This document shows, piece after piece, positions 1 through 10,926 of a DNA stretch of 64,000 nt. Position 1 is the stretch's first letter. Each line of letters opens with the position of its first letter. Origin of the DNA: Thermothielavioides terrestris NRRL 8126 (lineage: Eukaryota; Ascomycota; Sordariomycetes; Sordariales; Chaetomiaceae); NCBI RefSeq assembly GCF_000226115.1, contig NC_016457.1, positions 6,572,001-6,636,000 on the forward strand, in the 5' to 3' direction. The position numbers and the translations under genes were made by a program. Below the pieces are notes generated by a model. The model saw only the letters and a program-made list of their open reading frames with translations, was not told the origin of the DNA and ran no database searches.

Positions 1-110
1 ATGGGGACGGACGTACGGCGAGGGTGGGATCCTTCTTCATGTTTTCGGCTTGGTGACGATGCACCTTCAAATCAACCGGTCAGCGATATCCTGTACAAGG
101 CAAATTCAGC

Positions 111-396
111 TTAGGGGCGGGAGGGTGGATTGAAACTGACTTCCTGCTCATGCAGACGATTCACTTCCCGCGCTTGACCCTCTGTAACCCATCGATATTC
201 CGTCGTCAGCACGATCCAGACTTGCAAACAGAAAAAGAAAAAGCCCGGTGCTGATGGACGCACTCGGCATAAACCCCTTGACATTCTCCCCCGTGTGCCT
301 GGTCAGCTCGTCGACCTCGGACTGCTTGACGTTGCGCTGGTTCTGGGACTCGTAGAGGCTCGGGAAGCCGACGTTGGAGTGGCCTTGGTACGACAT
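111..396 (-). CDS. Hypothetical small polar protein, 67 aa, two exons
   Basis: Exon 1 is 264-396 and exon 2 is 111-181. The proposed intron 182-263 (82 bp) has a GTGCGT donor, a GTGCTGACG branch-like site and a TTACAG acceptor. Joining closes a frame of 68 codons ending in TAA at 111-113. The product starts MSYQGHSNVGFPSLYESQ and ends in EVSFNPPSRP; it is polar and charged, with no signal peptide, membrane segment or known domain that I can identify. Without splicing the frame runs into a hydrophobic stretch encoded by the intron, so the spliced form is preferred. I do not recognise the family. The main doubt is whether the gene is real; a transcript across the intron would settle it. Confidence 0.45.
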
Positions 397-1153
397 GTCT
401 GGCAGATGTGGCAGGATACTTGCGTGAATCCAGGTGACGGAGAGACACAGAAAGGAAGATGAACTTGGCGATCCTTCTTCACGAAGTCGCCCCTTTAAGG
501 TTATGTCATCGTGCCATGTTGCATTGAAGGGCCCAGAGGGAGTGTGTAAGTCGATGCCCCACCTCTAACGTCATCCTGGTGGAGCTTGTGGGCAGTGGTC
601 GTCATTGACAGTCGAAGACAGTATGACTTGGATGTTGAACTTCGGAAGAATTGGAACCCATAATCCTGATTCGAAGTCGTGATTTTTTCTCTTTCGGTAG
701 AACATGAGGCTGTGAGCGGAGAAGGATTGCCAATCCATCCTCTCAAGGCTCTTGTTGGGAACTAGAGAATGCGGCCTTCATTTACCCTGCCTGTCCGCAG
801 CTCGGGTATACCGTATGAGTGAGTACTGCAGTTGTTAGTACGAATGTCGAAGGGAAGGCAGTCAACATCAGGGCTCAGCGACAGTCTTGACCAAATAGAG
901 GCAAGAGATATTTGGCGTGTAGAATGGCAAAAAATGAATCATGAAGCATCTCAGTTTGTCCAACAATTCGGGCAATCACAATCACATGTTTGTTGGGGCC
1001 AAAGGATGGGACGATGTGTAGCATTCTTGGTAATGCTGTTTGCGGCGCACCAAAGGGCACTGCCCAGCGTCCACTGTGTACATGCAGCCGCGAATGTGCT
1101 CGCTGACTGGAAGGTTAGAAGAGTCCTCAAAAGCATTGCGCAGCCTTGAGCCC
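397..1153. other. Intergenic, nothing recognised
   Basis: Open frames here (for example 832-1149 on the plus strand) show no family resemblance and overlap the 3' side of the glycosyltransferase gene. No repeat or RNA gene was seen. Confidence 0.5.
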
Positions 1154-2636
1154 TTACTGCTGCTCCATCATCGAGAGGAGCCACTTCTCGTGGGCGCGGG
1201 GATCCATTCCACGCAGCCACTCGCTTGCCTTGGTGGCAGTGAGAGTTGCCAGGTCCTGGTAGGCGTCCCGGTCCGTCATGACCGTCTCCAGGGCCTCTGC
1301 CCAGGGCGCGATGTCCTGCTCGGGCACCACGTAGTCTCCATTGGCATGGCGCTCACCGGTAACCTCCTTCACGGGAATGCAGTACGGGATACCGATCTTG
1401 GCCTCGGGAAGGCCGCCAGCGTTGGATGCAATGACGGGAATGCCGCGCAGCTGGGCCTCAGTCACGACAATGCCCCAAGCCTCATACCACAGCGAGGGTG
1501 CCAGAAGAACCTTGATGCGATCCCAGATTTCGTCAGTGTTCTGAGTGGTCGGCTCAATCCTAGCCAGAGGTGACTAATTAGCATGTCCTGGGGCGCGGCG
1601 AGGCACAGCAGAGCGGTGCACGGATCGAAAAGGATAATAACCCACTTCACGTTGGGCAGAGCCTCAAGCTGCTGGATATGCATGGTCCGAGAGCCCCAGC
1701 TCTTCCAGGTGACAAACTTCATGTGAGGGAACTTCTTGGCAAGCGCAACCAGGATGGAGAGTCCCTTGTGAGGGCAGGGGTTGACCATGCCGATCTCATC
1801 CTTGTCGATGTTGTGGCGCACAACTGGCATGCCTCCCGTTTCCTTATCCAGGTAGGTCAGGGGAGGATGGACAAGGAACTTCGTCTCAAGCTTGCCGTGC
1901 ACCCAAGCATACTCCTGAACAGCCTTGGACACGGCCCAAACTCCATCAAGGCCGCGCAGCATCTCGTTCTCCACCGCAGGAGACAGGCAGTGGCCATCAA
2001 CCCCAGCGCAGAAAGGTCCGAAGGGAAGCTGCTCGGCCGTGTGAATGATGTTGACGCGCTTGAAAGTGTCGCGATCGGGGTGGAAGGCGGTGATCTTCAT
2101 GGTGATCGGGTCGTTGAAAACGACATGGGTCGGCTTGAACTTGGCGATGTGCTCCGAGAAGAGGCGGATCAGGGTCTGCATGCGGCTGCTCAATTCATCA
2201 CGCTTTGCGGACATCAGCCGATTTCCTTGGGGCGACAAAGCCACGGATTCAGAGTCCAAAGGCAGCGACCACTTACCTCCAGGTAGGCGCGGGTGTCTTC
2301 CTAGAACTCCCGGACCGGGTAGGCCGTGTTGTATTCGCCGCGCGAGATGACAACATTGTGGATCTGGTCCTCGTCGGTGAACGTCTTGATGTAGAGCTGA
2401 TGGGTGACTCCCTTGGGATCAACGACGGGCAGAATTGACTCGGTGATGTTGGGCTTGACGCCCTTGGTCTCAGCGCGGCGGGCGAATTGCTCGACCTCGT
2501 GCTCCAAGCCGTAGCAGATCTGAGCGGCAGCGTGGCCTTGGTTGGTGAGGGTGCGGAGAAGGCTGATGTTCGCCTTGTAGCCGCCCGACGAGGGGGTCAG
2601 TCCCTGCGCCGTCTGAACAAGAAAGACGCGCATCAT
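1154..2636 (-). pseudogene. GT4-type glycosyltransferase with in-frame TAG stop
   Basis: Exons are 2277-2636, 1622-2202 and 1154-1559. Introns 2203-2276 (GTAAGT...CGCAAAG) and 1560-1621 (GTGCAC...GCTAATTAG...CTAG) join to a clean 449-codon frame, apart from one TAG at 2301-2303 (codon 112). Around the stop the reading is coherent on both sides (PVREF, stop, EDTRAYLE, donor GTAAGT). The C-terminal part has the GT-B signatures of glycosyltransferase family 4: a VNPCPHKGLSILVALAKKFP segment, then WYEAWGIVVTEAQLRGIPV and SNAGGLPEAK, which carry the acidic EX7E-like nucleotide-sugar site. The family in filamentous fungi includes cytosolic glycosyltransferases annotated as trehalose-synthase or clock-controlled (ccg-9-like); this link is from memory of the family. 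Start is MM at 2636/2633. The stop could be a real loss-of-function change, a sequencing error, or readthrough. Confidence 0.7.
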
Positions 2637-3985
2637 CGTGCTGGTGTGAGCGGTCACCGCGAATGAGGGGAGAGGCTGGGTGACAGTGGATGGGTATTGT
2701 TTTGGTGGTGTTGAGGGTGGTGATAGGGCTTGAGGGTGTGTCTTGTCGACGTGATGATTGAAGCGATTGCACCGTGGCGGCAAAGGAACGAAAGACGGGG
2801 GATTCTTCACCTAGAAGTTACCGCGAACCGAGAAGGACGCGGTCTCGATGTCAGGCACTTGCCTTGCAAGAATCGCGCACGCCGAAGCTCGCCGATTGTC
2901 AGGAGAACGAGGCAAACTGGGAAAAGAAGGGTGGATGGAGAAGAAGTTGTGTGAATTTGGGAAAGGAAAATTTTGAAGAACCGCTGGCCGGTTTGGGGTT
3001 TTTGAGCTGGCCCTGAAGCTGCCCTTTACTTGTTGGAAGAGGAAGGAGCGAGGAGGTCGACGGCTCGGGCCGACTTACACCGACCAATACAACCAATCAG
3101 CTCCTGGTTCCCGTGACGCGCTTTCCCAGGCTGGCCGTTCGTCTGATCACGGTGGTGTTCGCGTTGCCGCCAGAAGAAGGGGCCCGCAGCCACCACATGT
3201 TAGGTTCGCGGTGGGCAAGACAAACTTCCTCATTTCACTTCTTTCACTGCTTTCAGTGGTCAGCGCGAGCATGACACCCTGGCAAACACGTCGCGGTGGT
3301 GCCCAGCGGTGTGATTGAGGTGAGGTGGCCACGGACGTTGACGCCTTGCCAACCTGGAAGGCAGTCGATTGGGCTCATCACAAGTTTAACGGTCTCAGAG
3401 TGTGTGCCTCATTGCGATCATGATCCTTGCCCTTGACGTGGCACCCGAAAGTCTTGTAAAGCGGACAAAGTGGGCGGGTGACAGTTTCTTCAGGCGTGCC
3501 GTTCACTCCAGGCGGCGCGAATGATGCACGTGAAGTATGCACCGAGGAAGCTAAGTGCCCAGCAGCATCTGTCCTACCTATCCAACAATTCCAGGCTCAA
3601 CCGCCTCAATGGCCATGAATGGACAGCTCAAAAGTGAGACACAAAGTGGCCATACGTTTATGGCAGTCCAGTTCCCGCCGAAGTAAATCTCCAGAGCTTC
3701 CGTCTCAGCAACCAATGTTGGCCCCCGCGATTGCCCTTCCAGTGATGGCGGAGTCAGCAACCCTCAAAGCCTGAGACAATTTTAACGCCGCCATTGTATA
3801 CCACCACAGTCAGGCTGATTTCCTTCACGCGTCGAAGCACACATCGCCAAATAGTCGCCGCCCAAGCCCGACCGAGCCTGCGCGACATTTTCCTGTCATA
3901 CGTTGCTGGCAGCAAACCCCCTTCCAACGTTCGAGCCGAGTGCAATTGTTCCTCCGTGTGTCATCTTCTCCAATCCCTAACAAAC
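2637..3985. other. Intergenic between glycosyltransferase and G-alpha genes
   Basis: About 1.35 kb. It should hold the glycosyltransferase promoter on its left side and the 3' UTR of the G-alpha gene on its right. Open frames here are short and without family features; no repeats were seen. Confidence 0.5.
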
Positions 3986-6378
3986 TCAAACTCGCTTCAA
4001 AGACCGTGAGGTTCGGCGCTTCACGTGACTACGTGACCCACCGACCCCGGGATCATCGATCCACCAATCTCTCCTAACCTCCCATTCTCTCCACCACCAT
4101 CTCTGCCCACTAGCAGTGCTAGCACCATCATCGTCATCTATGCCATCACTGTCTTCCGGTGTCTGCATCCAATAAAGACCGGCGGCGGCAATGGCGTGTT
4201 GGAACACCACTGCGGCGGGGTTGTAGTCGTCAATGTGGACGAGGTCTGCGTGCATGATCTGCGTCCGCAGACGAGCGACGTGGACGGCCATTCGGGACAG
4301 AAACCGATCTTCGAGGTACGCCAGGTATCGGGCCACATGCTCCGCCGTGCTACCCGACTCGGGCTGTTTGAAGTCAGGAAGAAAGTCGGCGACCGGGTAC
4401 GCCTCGAACTGCTCGGGAAGGCAGTCGATCTTGGTGAAAATAAGGAGAAAGCTGGCGAAGTAAGACCAGCTGCTTTTGGTGATGGACTCCCACATCGCGA
4501 GCTGCTCTGCCATCCGGTTGACTGTTTCGTCCTCGTATAACAACCGACAGTATGCCGAAGCGTCGACTGTGAAAACGATGGTGTCAACCGTGTAGCCGAC
4601 GTGGAACCACTTCGTCCGTTCGCTTCTCGCTCCGCCGACGTCGATAACACGGAAGTAAGCACCGGCCCCATCATTTCTCCGGACCTCGTAATAGGTTTCT
4701 GTGATACCCGTGGTCTTCACGCTGGTTCGGAGAATGTCTTCCTGGCTGGGGATGTATCCGGGAGCAGCCAGTCGCTTCACATGGCTTGCAAAATAAGGCA
4801 GAGTCTCTAGCACCTGATATTCACTCCGCCGACGATAGGCTTTTTGGAATCCAGGATCAGCCCATAACTCTGTAACTGCAAGCTCTAGCTCCGGGGGGAA
4901 ACTGCCCTCGATCTGTGCCGGTTGCGTGAAGATGACGTGCGCGTGCCGGATATTCGCGAGGTTCTGCAATGGGATCTCCAGTTTCTTCATGGCTTCCAAA
5001 ACGGCGCGGGTGCTTTGCACGGTGTTGCTCCAGGCTATCTTGGCGAAGGACTTGGCTTCATTGCGGCTAAAGACTCCTTTCTGGCACAGTTTCATCGCCT
5101 TCAACAGGGTTGATTTGCCGCTCTCCGAAGAGCCCAAGATCAACACCTTGATCTCAGGGTGATCTCCGACCCTAGTTATCCTTCTGGGTTGTTTTCCGAC
5201 TCGTCCAGAGGGGCTCACTAAGTGAATTGGAAGGTTATTCGGTACCTTGGCGGGCGCTGGTAGTGGCGGTTGGCGTTCACGGATTTGATATGTGTCTAGC
5301 ATGGCATCCCATCTGCTTTGCGAATCAAAATCAGAGCCCGCAACACTGGCCACAGTCATCGTTCGAGTGGAGTCCGCCCTGCTCTTCCACACTGTCCGAC
5401 GAACCAGCTGGAATCGGCCTGACGAATCTCGGTGCATTTGGCGGTTGTCTGTCGTGGACAACTTGTTCACGTTTTGTCCGGCACGAGGGCTTTGTCCGAC
5501 GCCTTCCGTTCCTTTTCCCGAGTCTGGTTGATCAGTCTCTCCAAGCGAGAGGGGCAGGGTCGATGAAGGTCCCCCGAGCGAGTTCTCCGGATTGGCTGGC
5601 GGAGGGTCTGGTGTGTTCGAGGACGACGACGATGGTTGCGGGGACCTCGCTTCAGTGATGGCCCGCTTCAAACTCGACCGGTGGGCGGACCTGTAGGCTC
5701 GCGATCCAAGAAGTTCCGCGTCGAAGTCAAATTCGAGGCTGACGGTGTGGACGTTGGTGATCTCGGAGAAGATGCTTGCGCCATCCGACATGCCGATGAC
5801 TGAAGTGTTGCAATCTTTTGCTTTTTGCAAGATTGCCCGGCTCTCTTCTTCTTGGATGAAGTTCCGCTGCTCCGCCAAGGTCTTGCTGCAAAAGATCGTC
5901 AGAGCAGTAGGCAGGCTTCGACCATTGGGAATGCGTACCACTGGATCGCCTGGAGGAATAGGTTGAGGGCGTTAACTTGGCAGTCGAGAAGCTGGAGGAA
6001 TCCCATGAGGTCTTGTTCGTTCCAGAGAAACGAGATCTTGCTCCTCGCGGACATGTCAAGATCCTGCTGAAAATCGAGCTCGTCAAGACGCTGTTGCAGA
6101 GTGATGATGAGAGGGCAGAAACAATCCAGCGATGTATCAATCTGCTCGGCCAGCTCTCGATATCGGGGGTCCTCCATCAAGTGCTCGGAACTCCACGACG
6201 AGATCTGCTCTAGTGCGGCCCGAACAATGTACAGCTGGCCTAGGATAGTAGACAATTGCAAGGGCGCATTGCGGTATCGCGACTTCAGGGTGCTCAGCTG
6301 CGAAATGGCCTGGCCGACCACCTTCGCAAGAGAGAATGCCGTGCCAACAATTCCTACAACGGAGAGCGGCTCCATCAT
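3986..6378 (-). CDS. Atypical G-protein alpha subunit with HeLo-like N-terminal domain
   Basis: Exons 5939-6378 and 3986-5885; intron 5886-5938 (GTACGC, CTCTGAC branch, TTTTGCAG). The product is 779 aa, about twice a classical G-alpha. Residues 1 to about 240 (MEPLSVVGIVGTAFSLAKVV onward, closing in an EFDFDAELLGSRAYRS segment) resemble the fungal N-terminal domain of STAND/HeLo-like proteins. A Ser/Pro/Thr-rich linker follows, then a G-alpha core from about residue 400: P-loop GSSESGKSTLL, switch I RTSVKTTGITE with the conserved Arg and Thr, switch II DVGGARSERTKWFH, and FTKID in place of NKxD. The catalytic switch II Gln is Ala (codon 4628-4630), and no TCAT guanine motif is visible (MHADLVHIDD instead). 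There is no N-terminal MGxxxS lipidation signal. It is likely GTP-binding but hydrolysis-impaired. The start may be 6378 or 6375; a longer in-frame start exists at 6402. Confidence 0.85.
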
Positions 6379-6402
6379 CGGACATTGGGGATCTGCGAGC
6401 AT

Positions 6403-7140
6403 GGACGACCTTCTGACGAAGTTGCCATGATGTGAATGGCCGAGGTGAGTCTCGGCGAAAGCGGCCTTTGGGCTGAAGTACGCCCGCCAGCCATGCCCGA
6501 CGAGGCTCTAACCATGCCCGACGAGGCTCTGTGTCGGGGCTGTGCAATGCATGCGCCCCAAGTGGCCCGTTTGTATACGTCAGTACATACCACCTCGAGG
6601 AAACCGGCTGGCAGAACTGGTGATTCCATGCATTCGGCGGGAGAGCAAGACTTCAAAATTCAACTCCGGCAGACGGGTTCGGACAAGGGCCACCGTTGGC
6701 GAAGGCACATATAAAACAGCCCAGGACATGCACTCCGTAGGGTTGGTACCTTACCTATACAACAACCTCGAAGCGCCTTCACGGCATCCTTCACCAATTT
6801 CTGCTTGCCAGTGCGCTCAACCCGGCGTTGATAGACGTCGAGGAGCGCGGTTGGTTGTGTGGCGGTGGCGCAGCGAACTAGGGCTGCTGCAGATTCAATC
6901 TAGGCTGTGCGGAACTGGCGAGTCCGGTCGTCGAGTGAATATTCCTGCGCGATGCTCAGCACATCGCAGCCTCCTGCAGACGCTGCTCAGCACGCTCCAC
7001 TCTCACTCCAGGAGCCGGACAGACGGGAGAACTAAGAATTCCGGCACTTGCATCCTCAGCAGTCCGAACGGACATTCGCCCGAATGACTAGACGCAGAGA
7101 TTCTTTATCGCCTGCACACAAGATATGTTGAGACATTGAT
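6403..7140. other. Intergenic upstream of the G-alpha gene
   Basis: Probable promoter of the G-alpha gene. It includes two adjacent copies of a 19-20 bp repeat containing CATGCCCGACGAGGCTCT near 6492-6531. A TATAAA-like site near 6710 is followed only by open frames without family features. No gene is supported. Confidence 0.45.
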
Positions 7141-7149
7141 GGCTATGAT

Positions 7150-7790
7150 AATTTCCTATTGTTTATAGGAAATATGTATACTTTACGTCCTCGATATCTC
7201 GACGTGGATTGCGTGCGCCATCAATCTGACAGTAGTCTCATATTCTGTACCGTTGAATATGGAAAGGTCAGGTACCTATCCTGCTGTGGAATCTGTTCTT
7301 GCTTGCTGCAAAAAAAAAAAGCTTGTGTTTTCTTGTGCTGTATGAAAAACTTGAATTCGCTCGGTGTTTGCGCTCCACATAGCATCACATTCAAGAACCC
7401 GATCCATGTGGTTAGCTGCCTGTATTCTAGTATATACAGTACACTACCTTAGTTTCCAGAGCACTGCTGTTGTCGCTGTCAAACACCAGGTCAAAGTGGC
7501 TGCAAGACACAAGCCCAAAACATTTTAGACAAAATGCAGGAGTTTGAAAGGTATTTTACAGTATTATTACATCTATGAAGATCTCAACGCGTATTGTGCA
7601 CGCCATCAATCTGACTGCAGATTCGGATTCTACGGTATTGAATATATATAGCTAGAGCCCTCTACATTGCGCGCAAGCGCTATGTGGGCTACTGTTGTAG
7701 AATATGTTTTTGGGCTTCTGTGGAAAAAGTGCTGTTTGCCTTGGTGTTTGAGAGACCCACTTTGACCTGGTGTTTGACAGCAACAATGCA
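7150..7790. repeat. Degenerate direct and inverted repeat, transposon remnant or MITE-like
   Basis: Two diverged direct copies lie about 384 bp apart. Each contains CGCCATCAATCTGAC (near 7217 and 7601), then a GTTGAATAT or ATTGAATAT stretch, then a CTTGTG/CTTCTG...GGTGTTTG stretch. In addition, GTCAAACACCAGGTCAAAGTG near 7478 (one base over the shared core) is repeated in reverse near 7757-7780, and the neighbouring ACAAGCCCAAAACA is also found reversed (near 7705). The inverted arms bracket about 320 bp. The region is more AT-rich than its surroundings. No coding sequence was recognised. It reads as a decayed mobile-element fragment of unknown family. Confidence 0.55.
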
Positions 7791-7799
7791 CCGCCGACA

Positions 7800-9022
7800 G
7801 GGAGACACCCGGAGCTCCGCACTGCGACTCTTTCGAGCGACCGAAAACCCGAAGCATCTCCCCCGCCAATCTGCGTGTCCCACCACCCTGTGAATCCGGG
7901 AATTTCCTCTCAGAGTTCACAAACACAGAATCTGGCGAGTTGCATGAGTTAGTTGAACCTCTGCTCACTGTCCGGTCCCTCCGGCGCTTTCTCGGTGCTG
8001 CAGTGTGGAACCTTGGCGGGGTGTTCGTCTCAACGTGGTTGTGAGCGATATTCGGGCGGGGTTGACTCGCAGCAGCAAACCGCTCGCAAGAGCAACGATC
8101 GCCGAAAATCCCCTGTTTCGGCAGGCTTGTTTAAGCCAGGGTCTCTGGTCCAAAGATCGTGAATGCCCTCTCCTGCCACACGTCATCAAATTCCGTAGGT
8201 GAGGGGGGGCCAGACAGGCAGGTACTCTTACACTTACTCTGTGTACACTTCGGGTGAACACCCACGAATTTGTCGTGCCAGAGTTCGGACGAACCATGGT
8301 CCTTAGCCCTGGAACCTGGTTTTTGTGATGTGCGGTCCAGCACCTGATGAAGGCTCAATGAGCACGAGTTCGATGGCTCGAGGCCCCTCTTCGGAAACTC
8401 AACTCACACACTCGGAACCTATTCCGCCGAGTGACTAACCCAACGGACCTTGCTACCTTCTTAGGTCATGAATCGCTGACGTACGTGGTGGTGGTGCATT
8501 CTTGTCCCCAAAGAGATCGAGGGCGTCCCCGGCCAAATGCGACGCTGCAACTGGTTCGGATCGGCATTTCGGCCAACTGCCGGCGCTGGAGCGAAATGCT
8601 TCTCTCATCTGATGGCAGCCAGTCCCTGTTCATCCTCGAGGAGCCCCGACTTTTCCCCAGACGGCCTGGCCGAGGATGAAGCCGGGGGAGACCGGGAGGC
8701 ACTGGGGTGCGACGCTGGGGTCGTACTCTCTCCGCGGAGTCGGATGGACCGTCGTGCTGGCTTGGATGAAGATTTACCCCCGATGGCATGATGCAGGGCC
8801 GACCGCGGCGGGCTCAATTCCCAGTGTTACTTACTAAATGCAACCTGGATCCAGTCCATGACTGCAGATCCCAACTCTTTTTCCCTTGTCCTCCCCCACG
8901 ACTCCTCCCCGCCTCATCACCTTACTTGTACGACAATCCCCGCCAAACAGCACAACCACATCCCCTCCATCTCTTCCACACACACACACACACACACCCG
9001 CGACCAACACAGATACTTCGCC
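7800..9022. other. Intergenic and promoter of the sugar transporter
   Basis: About 1.2 kb with no supported gene. The last part (8880-9022) is a C-rich leader typical of fungal 5' UTRs and contains a CA microsatellite at about 8978-8998, ending about 25 bases before the transporter start codon. Confidence 0.5.
8978..8998. repeat. CA dinucleotide microsatellite in transporter leader
   Basis: About ten CA units directly upstream of the transporter start codon. It sits in the presumed 5' UTR and is expected to vary in length between strains. Confidence 0.8.
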
Positions 9023-10926
9023 ATGGCGAGCGAGGCCACCACGCCCTCTGCACCGCCGACCACCACCGCCAAAGCCGACGAGGCGCGGATGGAGCAACCC
9101 GTGCGGGACGCGACGATACCGGCGATGGACGAGAAGGACGCGCTGGCGACCGCGCGGGCAGGCGGCTGGGAGGTGGACGCGCTGGTGGACGAGATGGAGG
9201 CGGCGCTGGCGGCGGCGCAGGGGCAGGGCGGCGGCGGTGGCGGCGGCGGCGGCGCGCACGCGGGCAAGGGGCCGTTCGACCTCGAGTTCCGCGACCCGCG
9301 GCACTTCACGTGGGCGATCGTGGCGTTCGCGTCCATGGGCGGCCTGCTGTCCGGCCTGGACCAGTCGCTCATCTCGGGCGCGAACCTGTACCTGCCGCGG
9401 GACCTGGGCCTGGACACGCGGCAGAACAGCCTGGTCAACTCGGCCATGCCGCTCGGCGCCGTCGGCGGCGCCCTGGTGCTCTCGCCCTGCAACGAGTGGT
9501 TCGGCAGGCGCTGGTCGATTATCGTCGCGTGTGTCCTGTACACGGTCGGCGCGGCGCTCGAGGCCGGGTCGGTTAACTACGGTATGCCCTTGGCCTAGTT
9601 TTTCACTCCCGGTACATCGTGTGTAGTTTTGTCGCAGAGGTATAGCTTCCCCCTCTTCTGACACGAATGTGTGGCTATCACCTAGGCATGATCGTCGCCG
9701 CCCGCGTCATCCTCGGGCTGGGTGTCGGTCTGGAGGGCGGCACGGTGCCCGTCTACGTGGCCGAGACGGTCGAGCGCAAGGTCCGCGGCAATCTCGTGTC
9801 GCTGTACCAGTTCAGCATCGCGCTCGGCGAGGTGCTCGGCTACGCCGTGGCGGCCATATTCCTGCACGTGCCCGGCAACTGGCGCTACATCCTGGGCTCG
9901 TCGCTCGTCTTCTCGACCATCATGTTCGTCGGCATGCTCTTCCTGCCCGAGTCGCCGCGGTACCTGATGCACAAGGGCCGCGGGCTGGACGCGTACAAGG
10001 TGTGGAAGCGGATCCGCGGCGTGGAGGACCGCGAGGCGCGCGAGGAGTTCTTCGTCATGCGCGCGTCGGTGCTGCACGAGAGCCAGGTCGTCGCCGAGAG
10101 CGCGGTCAACAAGCGGTTCCCCTGGCTCGACTTCTTCACGGTGCCGCGGGCGCGGCGCGCGCTGGTCTACGCCAACATCATGATCCTGCTCGGCCAGCTG
10201 ACGGGCGTCAACGCCATCATGTACTACATGTCGGTGCTGATGAGCCAGGTCGGCTTCGACGACGAGAAGGCCAACTACATGTCGCTCGTCGGCGGCGGGT
10301 CGCTCCTGCTGGGCACGATCCCGGCCATCTTCCTGATGGAGAAGTACGGCCGCCGGTTCTGGGCCAACACGATGCTCCCGGGCTTCTTCGTCGGCCTGGT
10401 CATCATCGGGGCCAGCTACCAGATCCCGCTCGAGACGAACCTGCGGGGCGCCGAGGCGTGCTACCTCATCGGCCTGATCCTGTACATGAGCTTCTTCGGG
10501 AGCTACGCGTGCCTGACGTGGGTGGTGCCGTCCGAGGTGTACCCGACGTACCTGCGGTCGTACGGCATGACGACGTCGGACGCGCTGCTGTTCCTGGCCT
10601 CGTTCGTCGTGACGTACAACTTCTCGGCCATGCAGGAGGCCATGACGCCGACGGGGTTGTCGCTCGGCTTCTACGGCGGCATCGCGGTCGTCGGCTGGCT
10701 CTACCAGCTGCTGTTCATGCCCGAGACCAAGGACAAGACGCTCGAGGAGGTCGACCTGCTGTTCCAACGGCCCACGGGCGAGATCGTCGCCGAGAACATG
10801 AGGAACATGGGCCAGTCCCTGCGCAACTTCTTCACTGGGAACTGGGGGCGGAACGGGGCGGCCGGCGAACCGATCCGGAGTAATCTAGTGGCGGAGGAGG
10901 TCAAGGCACAGAGCGAGGCCGTTTAA
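9023..10926 (+). CDS. MFS sugar transporter
   Basis: Exons 9023-9581 and 9686-10926; intron 9582-9685 (GTATGC...CACCTAG) joins ...SVNY to GMIVAARVILGL with frame kept. Product 599 aa, a 12-TM major facilitator of the sugar-porter family. The visible signatures are NEWFGRRWS after TM2, PESPRYLMHKGR after TM6, GQLTGVNAIMYYM in TM7 and PETKDKTLEEVD after TM12. It should move hexose or a related polyol across the plasma membrane by proton symport; the substrate cannot be read from sequence. The N-terminal cytosolic tail of about 90 residues is unusually long and includes a run of nine glycines (codons near 9230-9253). The start at 9023 (MASEATT) has a good context; an upstream in-frame ATG at 8858 lies in what looks like UTR. 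Confidence 0.88.

Noticed and set aside
8834..9664. 276-aa minus-strand frame opposite the sugar transporter
   Set aside because: Arg/Gly-rich shadow of a GC-rich gene; it covers the transporter intron and leader. The same applies to other long antisense frames over 9.7-10.8, 19.8-20.8, 26.3-27.1, 42.8-44.2 and 62.3-63.3 kb.
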